A stretch of DNA of 64,000 bases. Origin: Neoechinorhynchus agilis. Its lineage: Eukaryota > Acanthocephala. The notes under the pieces were generated by a model. It ran no database searches. It was not told the origin of the DNA and worked only from the letters and a program-made list of their open reading frames with translations. The stretch spans positions 13,392,001 to 13,456,000 of the forward strand of contig CM121342.1 of NCBI GenBank assembly GCA_051530055.1, given 5' to 3'. How positions within the stretch are numbered: position 1 is the first letter of the stretch; every line of letters begins with the position of its first letter. A program made the position numbers and the translations under genes. Positions 1 to 12,802 of the stretch are shown one piece after another.

Positions 1-2040
1 CGAAGAGTGTCATTTTACTCTATCGCTTTTTCGGATGCATTTCTTTTGTTTTTGCGCAATTCGTGTCTAAGATTATGTTCTTTTTTGACCAAACGAAAGT
101 GTTCATTTTTACTCGCCTTGCTGCTGGTTTCGGATTGCATTTCTTTTGTTTTCTGCTCATATTCGTGTTCACAGAGATTAATGTTCTTTTTTTACCAAAC
201 GAAAGAGTGTTCATTTGCACTCGTTTTACTGTTTTTTCGGATTTCATTTCTTTTGTTTTCTGCGCATATTCGTGTTCGTAAAGATTAATGTTCATTTTTC
301 ATAAAACGAAAGAGTATTCATTTTTACTCGTTAAACCGCTTTTTTCGGATTGCATTTCTTTTGTTTTCTTGATTTCATTTCTTTTGTTTTTGCGCATATT
401 CGTGTTCGTAAAGATTAATGTTCTTTTTAAAACGAAAGAGTTTCATTTTTACTCGTTAACCGCTTTTTCGGATTGCATTTCTTTTGTTTTTGCGCATATT
501 CGTGTCTAAAGATTAATGTTCTTTTTAAAACGAAAGAGTTTCATTTTTACTCGTTCGTTTTCGGATTGCATTTCTTTTGTTTTCTGCGCATATTCGTGTT
601 CGTAAAGATTAATGTTCTTTTTTGACCAAACGAAGAGTGTCATTTTTACTCGTTATACCGCTTTTTCGGATTGCATTTCTTTTGTTTTATGCGCATATTC
701 GTGATCTTAAGGATTAATGTTCTTTTTTGACCAAACGAAAGTGTTCATTTTTACTCGCCTTGCTGCTGGTTTCGGATTGCATTTCTTTTGTTTTCTGCTC
801 ATATTCGTGTTCACAGAGATTAATGTTCTTTTTTTACCAAACGAAAGAGTGTTCATTTGCACTCGTTTTACTGTTTTTTCGGATTTCATTTCTTTTGTTT
901 TCTGCGCATATTCGTGTTCGTAAAGATTAATGTTCATTTTTCATAAAACGAAAGAGTATTCATTTTTACTCGTTAAACCGCTTTTTTCGGATTGCATTTC
1001 TTTTGTTTTCTGCGCATATTCGTGTTCGTAAAGATTAATGTTCTTTTTTATAACGAAAGAGTGTTCATTTGACTCGTTTACGTTTTTTCGGATTCATTTC
1101 TTTTGTTTTCTGCGCATATTCGTGTTCGTAAAGATTAATGTCTTTTGACCAAACGAAGATGTTCATTTTTACTCGCTTGCTGCTGGTTTCGGATTGCATT
1201 TCTTTTGTTTTCTGCGCATATTCGTGTTCGTAAAGATTAATGTTCTTTTTTGACCAAACGAAGAGTGTTATTTTTACTCGTTTACGTTTTTCGGATTCAT
1301 TTCTTTTGTTTTTGCGCATATTCGTGTCTAAGATTAATGTTCTTTTTAAACGAAAGAGTTTCATTTTTACTCGTTCGCTTTTCGGATTGCATTTCTTTTG
1401 TTTTCTGCGCATATTCGTGTTCGTAAAGATTAATGTTCTTTTTTACCAAACGAAGAGTGTTCATTTACTCGTTTTACTTTTTTCGGTTCATTTCTTTTGT
1501 TTTTGCGCATATTCGTGTCTAAGATTAATGTTCTTTGGTTTTTTGTTGGTTTTTTTGTTTTTTGTTACTCGTCGTTTTCGATTCATTTCTTTGTTTTTGC
1601 GCATATTCGTGTTCGTAAAGATTAATGTTCATTTTTCATAAAACGAAAGAGTATTCATTTTTACTCGTTATACCATTTTTTCGGATTTCATTTCATTTGT
1701 TTTCTGCGCATATTCGTGTTCGTAAAGATTAATGTTCTTTTTTGACCAAACGAAAGAGTGCTCATTTGTACTCGTCATAGCGCTTTTTCGGAATGCATTT
1801 CTTTTGTTTTCTGCGCACATTCGTGTTCGTAAAGATTGATGTTCTTTTTTGACCAAACGAAAGTGTTCATTTTTACTCGCCTTGCTGCTGGTTTCGGATT
1901 GCATTTCTTTTGTTTTCTGCGCATATTTGTGTTCGTAAAGATTAATGTTCGTTATTGACCAAACGGAAGATTGTTCATTTTTTTCTCGTTTTACTGCTAT
2001 TATGTCACGGCTTTTTCTATTGTTTTCTGTACGCATTCGT
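1..2040. repeat. 106-107 bp tandem satellite, about 19 copies
   Basis: The block is a head-to-tail array whose monomer runs from a cgcatattcgtgttcg-type box through a gaccaaacgaaagagtg box to a ggattgcatttcttttg box. Spacing of the first box at 1706, 1813 and 1919 gives 107 and 106 bp. Monomers carry many 1-3 bp indels. A longer period also shows: the stretch starting near 77 recurs near 719, an offset of about 642 bp or six monomers. The array begins before the window and fades into diverged sequence after about 2000. Short open frames cross it on both strands, but the monomer length is not a multiple of three and frames shift from unit to unit, so I do not read it as coding. Confidence 0.95.
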
Positions 2041-2446
2041 TGTCGTACAGCTTGCGTTCATTGGTGTTCGTATTGCGTAATGCACGTTTTGACCGCGCGA
2101 ACGAGTTTTCGGTCGTTTTCGTGTTAGTTGTTCTTTGATCGTTGCTTCTCGTGTGTTATATTTTGCTCATTCGTGTTGGTCTTAGCTTTATGCTCGTTTT
2201 TGTGTGCGCTTGCTTTTGTTTGTTCTTATTTTTGATTGATTCGGTTAGCCAAAATTTTTCCCTTTAAAGATTGTAACGTGTTTACGCGATTTTTGGTGAG
2301 CGCTGGAATGCGCACTTGCATCACATCGTTCGATTCGCGATTTGTCTACGCAAATATTTTTGTATTTTTGTTTGTGTAAATAGTATTTTTGGCCGCGCTT
2401 TATAAGATTGAAATTTCTTATATTACAATTGATCTGTTTTAATTTC
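2041..2446. other. Satellite flank, no gene seen
   Basis: T-rich sequence that still shows scattered remnants of the satellite (attcgt and gttcgt boxes) and then becomes unique. No convincing exon, RNA gene or mobile element was found. Confidence 0.5.
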
Positions 2447-5400
2447 CTACACTCTGTCTGTTTTGTAATAGCAAGTCGGGTACTGACTTTGTCCTGCTTC
2501 TGCCATCATTGATTGAACGCGTTTATTCCCATAGTTCTTGTTAAGTGTGTGTTTATTTCGAATATTTGTATCAATTACGTTTGAACATGAGGAACTGGAT
2601 TCATCGTTGCTGTCATAGGGCCGATCGGTTCGTTGTTTTTCCATGTTTTGTTGATGCATTACGTGATTTGTGAACTGTGGAGATTGTAACCTGAAATAGG
2701 GACGTACTCCTGTCTGGGTTGCATCATCAATGCAGGATGCATTCATGTTGTACTACGGACAAAAAAATGGTATTGAATTTTTTAGGTTCTACGATGGTAC
2801 TTACTTTGTTATAACAGAAGAATGAGATGTTCACTAGTCGGGCAACACAGTTCATGATATCGCGAGTCTCTTGGATGACTTGGTCAATCTATGCACGGAA
2901 TGATTTTAAAGGCTACCCGCGTGCGACAGCATTCTTTAAACAAAACATCCCCGTCTCAGTACAACGAGGGAATGCTGCCAGCGTAAGGAAAATCGCGGCT
3001 CCACAGAACATTATCTTCCAAAACTTGTAAATTTTAATAAATACAAATAAAATAGATAAAGGTTATATCATTCGATCTAATGATGAAAATTATTTGGATT
3101 AAATGATTCGCGTGGCATTGTAATATCACTTTCACTAATATAAATTATCACTTGGAAAATAATTATCAATTATTAGCTTTTCCTTTTCAATTTCTTCGTC
3201 AGTCTGCTCACATGAAAGAGAGCAAAATATCGACTTTACGAAATTAACGAAACCTCATTCTGGGGACGCACCATATCAAGTAACGCCCTTCGTCCACCAG
3301 CCAATCGCAATACCCTTATCCGTAACTGCAGCTGATGGCACAATACCGGCAAAATATCTAGTTGTTGCTCGACCATTCTCTTTTGCTTTTCGCTCGGAAT
3401 CTAAATTCAATGTGTTCCATCAAATTTATTTTAGTTTAACGATACTCAACGTCAGTTATGAATCTTTCCATTGCGTCATGCAGTCGGACACCTTCTTCGA
3501 CTAAAAATCCGGCCTGCACAAACAAGTCTTGGGCGCAGTGAATAGACCCTTCATTTCTTGTAAACTGATACATTGAGAAAGCCATATTGGACATGTTTTT
3601 GGCTCTCTGCGACGAGGTATTTATAAAAAGTTTTTTTATGTTACCTTTATTATTTCGTTATGATGAGCTTCATCCCACCTCTCTGCTTCACAGTCCACCT
3701 CATTTGTGGCTATTTTCATCTCCATTCCTAGAAGAGTAATTCGCGCCTTTTCCTAATAATTAAAACCGGTTGACGAACATTCAAAAGGATAACTGACCGA
3801 TGGCTCAAGCTGTAAAGCGCATCTCGATAGTGCAGAAGCGGTGTAACTTCGATCAATCGCACTCGAAGATTTGATCGATTGTGTGAGGTGAACATTGCGG
3901 CCCGTAGTACCATGTCGACCCGGACGAGGCAAGGAAAAGTACGCAAACATCCCTTGTTGACTCTCAACAACGTCCTGAAGTTCCTTTATTAGCACTCCAA
4001 ATTCGTTCATCTCAGCGATCCAATATCGACTTAAATTGTCATAAAGATCCAAATAACATTCACCTGCACCCGCTGATGGATTAATTAGTTCCGCGGCTTC
4101 TGTCACAAGTTGTCTTGCTGATTCACAAATTAGTTCGTACAGGCAGCGAAACATTGAACCGTGATGTTCACATGCCACCGTTAGTGGTACACACGGCGAT
4201 ATTTGAACCATCAGACGGCAAAGCTATATTGATAATGAATTAAAACGTGCATGGATAATCAACTGTCCATCCCTATAACTCACTTCACAGACGGTCTCGT
4301 TCTGTTCTTCGAACTTTCTTAAAGACAATTCCATCATATCTTTTCGCCCCAACATTCCATATTCCCGCATTTCACCCAAAGTACTAACCTCATCACTCAT
4401 TCGAAAGATTTGAATTGCTTGGTGTAGGACGAGGTTTTCTAGCTGAGTGGAAGCAACCGTCAAAGAACTGAGTGTTATAGTGAAAAGTTAAACACATACC
4501 TGTGTAGATAGTTGTTGAATTACGCTTTTTAAATTCTGGAAATTCACACTTGTCATCTTTTCCCTGTTGCCACCGCTACATTCCAAGAATTGATCAGTTA
4601 TTAGTTTAAGCTGGTAAATGTATGTAGTTATTCGGTCGCGCTGTTCGTGGCTAACGAAACTAGCTTCTCCGAATAGACCAGAACGGTCGCAAATCACTTT
4701 TACTGCAGCTGCGAGATCGGGTGCGGCCATGCATTGCTTGTCCGAGGTCGCTAAGTGACTGTCGATGAAGGCCTAATTAAAAGTTATCTTCGTTTTTCAG
4801 AAGGAATCTTTTTAGTAGAAACCAAGCAGTATAAGGGATTGCTCCGAGTAAAATGCAGTCTTGGCATTACAAGAAACACATTTTCGGCGAACATTTAGCT
4901 ACAGTAAGCCATTAAGATTGTATTAAACAAATCTGCATATTTTGTGCATTCTTAATACGATCTACTAAGTGTGATAAAAGAATTCCGCTGTGTGTACCAA
5001 AGACACTTTCCTAAATCAACCCGTCATTTAATGAATTGTTGAGACGCGATCTATTCAATGGTGATATGGTCTACGGCGAAGTACTATTCGACACCACCTT
5101 CAGTATGTTTCTGACAGGAAGCATATGTCGCCAACCTATCCGGACACATTCCCGGTTTGCTAGAAAGTTTGCAGCTTTAACGAGTTTTTTCGCTGAACAG
5201 TACATCTACTTTGGATTGGACTAAAAGTGTTCGAAAAATTAACGACAAAAATTCCCCTTTAGTATAATATAGGATTTCACTGGGAATACACGATTGCATC
5301 ACCACTTACCTCAATCCGTTTTGAGCACGTGAAGTATGTTGCATTCAAGATATCATCACTTTTCTTCATATCGACACATATATTACTTTGACTCGATGTT

Positions 5401-6324
5401 AGTTGAGCACCGGAATCTACTACGATGCGTCTTGTTCTCCTTAAGTTTCTATGAACTTCCTGGAAGACTATGTCGCGAACAACGTTGCTATCTGTGCATC
5501 GATTGGACAAACGTTGTTTCCGAATATGGCACTTGGTGGACAACAGCACCAAAAGAGTGAATTTCTCCAGAACAGTTCGAGCTGAAGATAACTGTGCTTT
5601 CTTCATGTCGTCCTTTAGATCCTAATAGGAGATGAACATTTTGAATACAATAAATGCAACTCACTGCCTGTCTATCTCCTGTAAAATGTGCAACAGCTAC
5701 CATATCCGTTCCATATTGTGCGAATTTCGTTGCAAACTCCGAATATGTTCTTACATGATAGAGTTTGTCCAGTGATTGGGACACTTTATCAATAGCTGTG
5801 ACGATTTCCGATACCATTAGCAAATCAGCTAGTAGCAAAACTCGAGTAACTGCCGACAAGAGATTCCTGCAAGCGTCCGTGAGTTCCTTCTTGGTGAGCT
5901 TATCGGTACATAAAAACGAATCGGTCGATACTGTGAAACCCAGAAGCAGGTCTCCTGCTAATCGTGCCTCTTCGCAAGCCTGCTCCATGTCCGATTTGAG
6001 AAGTGAGGGCTTCTTGTCTGAAGTCAATGATAATCCCACCGATATGAACCTTTTTATCGCCTCATGTACACTTTTCGTGATTTCGTCTAATGGGCTATCG
6101 AATTTGGTTTGTCGAATCTGATGTTGGTGTTTTGCGGAGCTCGTGGCCTCCTGGAGCTTTATGAGCGCCGAGATTTGTCGTACCAAAGGCAACAGTGTGC
6201 TTTCCACGCTTCTAATTTTTATATCAAGTGTGGAGGACAGTAGGCTATCGGTTGCTGCACTGAAAGTCGTGTTTGACCGCTGGAACAATTTTTTGTCGGC
6301 CATGGTTCCCTCTCGGTTGGCCAA
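2447..6324 (-). CDS. CTNNAL1/ctn-1: Alpha-catulin (vinculin/alpha-catenin family), multi-exon
   Basis: Reads on the minus strand as about ten exons. Exon 1 (6324-5665) carries the family's N-terminal signature (IRSVESTLLPLVRQISALI) and ends at GDRQA. Exon 2 (5621-5310) resumes at DLKDDMKKAQLSSARTVLEK. Exon 3 is 4772-4500, exon 4 about 4442-4284, and exon 5 4223 to about 3803 with a SLPRPGRHG segment. Short exons near 3755-3645 (EKARITLLGMEMK) and 3605-3450 (AKNMSNMAFSMYQFTRNEGS) follow, then one ending near 3297 (LDILPVLCHQLQLR), one near 2912-2824 (IDQVIQETRDIMNCVARLVN) and a serine-rich tail ending at 2447. Intron 1 is 43 nt; all placed introns are GT-AG. The order of blocks matches human alpha-catulin, a cytoskeletal scaffold linked to dystrobrevin and Rho signalling. 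The start could be the Met at 6324 or the one at 6303. The small exon between 3297 and 2912 is not settled. Confidence 0.9.
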
Positions 6325-6605
6325 GCGTCTGGAAGCGAGTGGTGGACACTGGGTTCACTTTTGGTGTAAAAAGGCACAACTTGAGGAAATGGCAGCGGTT
6401 TTCCAATCGCAGGAAGCTTCCGACGACGTGGGAAAGTAAACGTCGTCGTCTTTTACAATGCTTGTGTATTCGTGCAACACTGCGAACCCCGATGCTGATG
6501 TGTCAGGGTTTTTATTGTGCACTTTTTAGGTAGCTTGTATGTATCTACTACTCATTGGACAATTTTCACGTTGGCAATTTTTCAAAGACGAACGCACCAG
6601 TGCAA

Positions 6606-6927
6606 ATGGCATTACCAAAAATCGTAGAGGAAAGCTACGTTGCTGTGATCGCAGTTACTGTTGAGCTGAAAAAGCTGACGGTAACTGATAATCACAAAAA
6701 CGTCTGCTTTAAGATAATGAGATGTTCTGGCTGATATTTCAGTCATAGTACCAAAGGATTACCTAATTCGTCGATTGCAACCAGAACCGGGAGCGGTCGT
6801 CGCCAGTTGTACCTCAGTGGTTATCTCACTGCCATTGCGCATTCCGAGATCATCAGGACTGAATAGAAGCAAAAATGGATCAATTGTCGTGTTTTCATCA
6901 AAATGTGCTGACAAGTCATCCGAGTGA
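6606..6927 (+). CDS. Possible two-exon small protein, unidentified
   Basis: An ATG at 6606 opens a 25-codon exon (MALPKIVEESYVAVIAV...) ending at a GTAACT donor. A reading that continues DYLIRRLQPEPGAVVASC runs to a stop at 6925-6927. The join needs an AG after CAAAG in a weak acceptor context but keeps phase 0. The gene would be divergent from alpha-catulin with about 280 bp between starts. I do not recognise the protein. The opposite strand also has a 67-codon open frame here (6962-6759), so the coding strand is uncertain. Confidence 0.3.
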
Positions 6928-8722
6928 TGTATACAGTGTCTATCAAATAGATATCGCATCAAGTGTCCCTTTTTAGGCAGATAAGCAATCCATGTGGACC
7001 TAATGACGGTTCGGTAGTCCTGAGAACTAGTTCGGATAGACTAAGTTTACAGGGAAAGAGATGAGTAAGCCCGTTTTGTGTTCAAAGGAATCTGTCACAT
7101 ATTTGGTTCGCTCGTAGAATGCAGCAATGCGCTCAAGTTTGTCATTTTAGGGTCTCTCGAGGAAGTCTGTCGGGACTCGATTGACGATTACATGACCTTG
7201 TTTACAAAGCAAAATGCTCAAATAATGACAATGCGAAATAGAAGCCATCCTCCGATTGTGTACTTTCGCCGACTTAAACAACTCTATTCAAATAGAGATT
7301 TGTAGGGTTTGCAAGACGATAAAGTTGTCCAATTCATCAGTTTTGATTGGCACTGCTAAACAGTAATCTCTTTCAGTCTGTTAAGCAACGCATCAACTAT
7401 AAAGCACTCACTTTTTGCACTTTTAGTGACATCGCAAAATCTGCTACGAACAATACGAGTTCACTCGATTTAACTCCGTAGTCTAGGCCAATAATGCTTA
7501 AATATAATCAATCATAGAGATCTAAAATGACAAATGTGTCGAAATTTATAGATTTCAAAGTCTGATCGGAAGCTGGACCTGTGGCGTTCATTCAGTTTTG
7601 AAGTTTGTTCTAATGTTTTTTGTATTTGGTGTGTGGATCCCGGCGATCATTTCGAAATGATGGATTCCTCTGATTTCTTTTTAATAAGTTCCTTTATAAA
7701 TCCCTAAAAAAAATGGTCGAAAACTTTATTGATTTAAGTCCAAATCTAACTGATGAATACAGCCATTTCGAATTTGGTCTTTTTTGGCACACTTTTTTCA
7801 AATTTTCTTTGTTAGCGAAAAAGTATTCATTCGCTCATAACGTCTTGCACGTGTATGATTTTCTCCTAAAATATGCATGGGAAGGTGTATAAAATTTATC
7901 TGATTCGTCAATTATGCAGAAACGGATCACGAAAGCTGGTTTTAGTTGTACTTTAGAAGGTATCGATAGTGATGATTAGTTGTGACCGTTAGTCGCTATT
8001 TTCACTAAATTGACGAATTACGTAAAATACGTCTTTTAGGTATTGATCAAAAGGTTTAAATTTGTAAGAAGTATGATGTTTGTAATGTTAGAAAATAGTT
8101 CGTAGCGAGAATCTAGGGTGTTTAAATAATTAGTCATATATAAAGAATTTTTATGCACGTAAGGGTGATTCTAAAGTCGATGGCAATTTTTTGAATGATA
8201 GAGCAACAAAAAATGAACTGTCATTCTTTTTCCGTTGGGAGATAAAAATATTTATTTTGAAGACTGAATTATTTATGTTTGTATATCGGATTTAAAAAAT
8301 GAGCGAGTTTTATTAAATCCGATATTTCGGTACAATCTCGTGACTTTATCAAGATTGTAAACCTTCCTTTTTCCGCTATATACAAAAATTAAAATATTTA
8401 AATGATATTTGTCGCATTTATGTACAAGAGTAACGTTGCAAAATGTCTTTGTGGCACGAGACTTATTCGTGGACTCGACAAGGGTTACGTGCGCCAAATG
8501 TGTCTAACGAGAACATTTATTTACGAAAAAATTAAGCTTAATATTACTCTGGGTAATAACTTTTTAATAACATTGTCACAAGCAACGTGTTGCTTCTTAA
8601 TTTTAGCAGGCAAATAGACTTTTCATTCCGCAAATTTGATCTAATTAGTAGACAGCCACTAACTTTGAAAATTCATTCTAGTTTGCAGTTAGTATATACT
8701 TCTAGATTAAGCACTTGAGCGT
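6928..8722. other. Intergenic, no firm gene
   Basis: AT-rich sequence with only short open frames (for example 75 codons at 7078-7305 on the plus strand), none matching a family I know. One Penelope-type structural motif lies at about 8262-8365 and is listed separately. Confidence 0.4.
8262..8365 (-). repeat. Hammerhead-like repeat motif (Penelope-type remnant)
   Basis: On the minus strand: CTTGATAAAGTCACG, then a short imperfect hairpin, then CCGAAATATCGGATTTAATA. The same layout, with the flanking text gaagaYtgaattRttYatg, recurs near 59385-59465. It is probably the end of a decayed Penelope-like or non-autonomous retroelement. Confidence 0.45.
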
Positions 8723-11700
8723 ATGTTCCTGTATCTATTGATAATATTAGGGGTTCAAGGTGATGTATACTTTCTAAATCCACCGTAAGTTGAACTTTTT
8801 TGAAATCCAAGTTTATTGACATTGAGAAGAGGTTCTAATAATCGAAAAGGTCGACAAAGATTCGAGCACGTTAACGAACGTCTCCTGTTTCAATCAGGCA
8901 ATATTGCAAATGGAGGATATGGTTATCCAATGAATCCGATATCGGTGATTGAAGGGTCTGTTTTGCGGATATTATGGATGCTGTCGCCTTCTCCCTGCTC
9001 ATCTTCGGAGTGTTCTCTAATTCTGCAATATATGTGCAAAAACGACATCAAAGAGCACGAAAATACATTGTATTGGAAAAGGTGTTCGGTCCTTAAACGA
9101 GCCAATACTGACAGAGAAGTAATTATCGCTTAATTGCTTTGTCTTAAATATTTAAATTAATTTGCAAGGGTGTTTGTAGATCAAAAGTATGTTCGCCAGA
9201 AAATCCACAAGGCATTCGATATGGAAATGAATGCGCGGATGAGCGGGCATTTTTTCCTTCAAACATGATAACACCTTGGAAAGTAAGTAGCAACTAAAAT
9301 TACACAAAATAACCGTGATTTAAAAAAGACAATTGCTGTTTTCACTTCCAATTCATCTAAATGCTCGGAAATTCTAAAATTCAAGACAAACGAATATGAG
9401 TGCAGTATAAATCCTATCACAATCGATTCGTCCTATAGACAACTATTTGGTTCATTGATTGAAAATACAAAGGAGGAATGCGAAGTAAGTCAAATCATAA
9501 TTATCTCTTCGCAGCCCAATCATACATATGAATCAATCTGAAGTGAGTAGGTATATGGCAAGGAAATTGAAGCATTTAATTGATTTTCTTGGAATTTGAA
9601 GTACATTTTAAAGTAATTATTTGATGTAGTGGCATTGCATGGTAAATTTAATAGCTGTACGTCTAAAGTACAGTTGAACCGCACAGTAATTTAGTTCTTT
9701 ACCAATTGAAAAATGTAGTTTCGTTTATATTTTTCTTCTAAATGTTCAAACCTTGAATACATTTAGCTACGAACTTTCGTCGTTTAACGGACTAATTTCA
9801 GTATTAGCTTAGGAACACTTTAGAAGTATTTTTAGGCCTTCACTCGGTAAATAATTTTTTATTAAATACGTTTCGAACCTCGTCGGGTTCTTCTTCAGTT
9901 CTAAAAAGCCACAATCAATCATAGGCGCGTGTGAGAGCAGAATAACAATTTCACTACTTGTTTTTTAGAACTGATGATGAACCCGACGGGGTTCGAAACG
10001 GTTTTAATAAAAAGTTATTTACCGGATGAAGACCAAAATAATACTTCTAATCATATACCCCAGTACCTCACGTGCCGACATTTTGACATCCACTTTACAT
10101 AGCCAGCACTGAAAGTGGCTACATGTACAAAATTTTGAATGACATCCTAAACCATTTAGATCAACTTCTGCAATTAATTCTACACAAATTTCGAGGCTAC
10201 ACTCAACTTGTTTGTTAAACGAGAACGACAAGTCATCATAGCACTACGAGTTTAAAATCTGAAACCTTAATTCTATATTGACGCGACATGAAATTTCTAC
10301 CTTCAATCTTCTCCACTTATGGGGTCACACCAAGTTTTTAAAGTCAGACGCTGTCATCCATTTTGGTATTTAGAATAGCAATTTACGATTAGACGGACGC
10401 AGAGTACCGAGACAATGGAGGAAGATTAAAAGGGAATATCCAGACCAAGACAAGCTTGTATGCTTAAGCCTACCTGACACAGAATTACCTAACCACGAAT
10501 TCGACTGGGTTATTCCTGAGATGACCACAATTCGATCAGAGTGCACTCTACGTATAAGGTCATCCAGAATTACTGTTTAGAATTTCTCGCCAACTTAATC
10601 GGTGTCTATTTTAGATACAATATTTCTTCATTTAGTAGTCATGGTTCCAAAGAGTGGGTTTACCTGCCAATTTTGAGCACAACAATTAATCTTCGTACAG
10701 GATATTCGAAGACGTTCCGAATGCAATGTTCGATGTCCACCCTGTGGATTTCAAAATTTTCGAAGACAGGTGATCGTTTTTGGAAAAAATAGTGGTCAAA
10801 TATAAAGGAACTTTGATACGTCCTTTACCGCTGTTCTATGAGTATGAGAATTGTAAAATTATGCTTCCTATACTTTATTAAATGCTCCACGCGTAGAATA
10901 TCGCCTAGAAAACTTTTTACAGGCGTCTTTTTATTATTAAACGGTTCCATAACACCGTCGATCATAAAGTCGGCTAAGAGGATGACGAATATCTGAACTC
11001 AATTGTAGTTTATCTGTATTCTTATAGCTATTTGCCTCTGTGCGAGCACTGGCTTCTAGTATATTGTTCTTACTAATTATCTGCGTACATTCAGAAGTCA
11101 CTCATTTCAAGTGATAAAGCGGCCTAAGCTATTATCGAATCGCACATGGATCTACAATGTCAATGTTGGTGGCGATATCGAAAGTGTGATTGATAGAAAG
11201 AGACCAAGATTTATACCCGATAACATTATCATGGGCCGTAATCATCTTGTTCATATTCAGTAAGGGATTTGTGAATGACCTTGCACTTGGGAAAGTTATT
11301 CGAGTTTAGATGGACATCTTTGTTTGAAGGCGAACGATGTGACTTGCTTCCCTTAAAGGTATGTGCACCTTCAATATATCATCTTAAACATTTTGTTCAA
11401 GGACATTCATAGCAACATTCCGTTTCTAGCTAACTCTAGTCTTGTACCATTCTACGTTTTGAAAGAGCAATTTCTCGTTGATAACGATCTTGTTGATTTT
11501 GCTCCATTGTCAGTCGAAAGTGCCCAACCCGGCTACTATGATTTCTTATCGACAAGGCAGAATAATTTCTCATTTCATTATTTCGCCAGGGACCTTTTTG
11601 GGAAGATCATACTTAAAAGGCCCTTGTTCGGTACCAAAAGTTGAGGATAACTGTCGAAGATTCAAATGAAATTAAATTTCTGTATATAAATGATACCAGA

Positions 11701-12802
11701 TCTAAATTCACCACCAGGAGGTATTTATTTAATTGATGCTTTAGAAAATAACAAATCTCGCTTAGTGATTCAACACTTACTCTCGATGCCGGCAATGGAC
11801 AATTCGCTCGAATAACCATCAGTGACTATAAAACGGACAATTATTCACACGACGTGAAGTCTCTGGTTAGTCTTTCTGGTTGCAGCACAGTATTTCTATG
11901 TAAAGGCGTCGTAAACCTGTTATAAAGACTGCTGATTTTATTTAACTTGATAAACATAAGTGCGGTGATTTATACGCAGTTTTTCTTATGTCATTCAGGA
12001 TGGTTTTAATGCACGTTCCTTGAGAAATTTCTTTTATAAGCATCATTCGTTACCATACCTTTCTCGCACCCTATTAACCATGCTCTAAAAACGAAAACGA
12101 GTTTTAAACTTAAACAGGCAAATGCAGATTTTCGGCTTCAATCGCAAATCGAATATTAGGTGTCGATATTTTCATACTTTGTTTTCTAGCTAAAACAGTC
12201 ATTCTTAATCTCAGCACAATTATATTATCAAAAATTTATCGTATTCAGCTTTTACTTGATTTAGTTTGCTTTCCAAATTTTACAGAACAGTTGTAGATCA
12301 AAAGAGGAACAAAGCAGTAGAAAAAATAGCCTCAGTTTGCTTCAGTACAAGATTAATATCTTCTGAGAAAGGCTACCGACCGTTACTCATTGCAACTCAC
12401 TAATTGACAAGCACAGTCGTTCACTTTCTTCAAACAATGCGTAGGTTGACTTCATTCGAATCAAGCCGGCGGATTTTGAGAAGCGAAGGGAACTGCGGAT
12501 TTCGATTTTAAGTTCACAACAGTTGGCGTCTATGTTTTGTTCGAACTTTGGCGAACTGGTTGCATGCAAACGATTGGAAATGGGTGTAAATACTAAAGTA
12601 TTGATTCCGGGGCATTTATTAACGTTCACGAAGCAACGAAAGGTTAGTTATTTTCGCTACACTATAAACTTTTCGAAAACCTTCTCGATCGTTCTAGATG
12701 CAAAACGCGTCGATTACTGCCATTATCGCCGCAGTGGCACATTTCATAGCAATATCATTGGTGGCTGTGTTGAGAAGGAATAAAATCAAGGGTGATATTT
12801 AG
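8723..12802 (+). CDS. DD3-3-like secreted/membrane protein, multi-exon
   Basis: Exon 1 (8723-8784) encodes a signal peptide (MFLYLLIILGVQG) followed by DVYFLNPP. Exon 2 (8827-9118) continues RGSNNR...ANGGYGYP...EGSVLRILW...LILQYMCKN. Exon 3 (9169-9282) has ENPQGIRYGNECADER and MITPWK. Exon 4 (9329-9484) has TIAVFTSNSSKCSEILKF. Later exons give FDWVIPEMTTIRSECTLRIR joined to YNISS (about 10392-10650), IYNVNVGGDIESVIDRKRP (about 11122-11267), DIHSNIPF...GYYDFLSTRQNNFSFH (about 11401-11640), and RITISDYKTDNYSHDV (to about 11868). The last exon, 12698-12802, encodes one transmembrane helix (ITAIIAAVAHFIAISLVAVL) and a short basic tail. Block order and motifs match the Dictyostelium DD3-3 protein family (PRGSNNR...GGY..., SRNNNFS-like). 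Its molecular function is not established. Exons 1-4 are joined in phase; several later borders are approximate. A foldback element (9838-10025) sits in a long intron. Confidence 0.75.
9838..10025. mobile_element. Foldback MITE-like element with hammerhead-like arms
   Basis: Two inverted arms of about 60 bp (left 9838-9900, right 9966-10025) frame a short unique centre. Each arm reads inward-outward as CTGANGA, a GAACCC/GGGTTC hairpin, GAAAC, an AATAAA-like stretch and TTATTTACCG at the tip. A second, more diverged copy is at 43283-43443. It lies in an intron of the DD3-3-like gene. Confidence 0.75.

Noticed and set aside
20-2036. Open frames through the satellite on both strands
   Set aside because: They follow the repeat, change frame from monomer to monomer and have no domain.
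1-2040. A CRISPR array from the regular repeats
   Set aside because: Units are directly tandem with no unique spacers, in eukaryotic sequence.
8974-9541. A separate small secreted protein starting at 8974
   Set aside because: The signal-like start is a shadow frame. The other frame of the same exon matches the DD3-3 family and joins in phase to the next exons.
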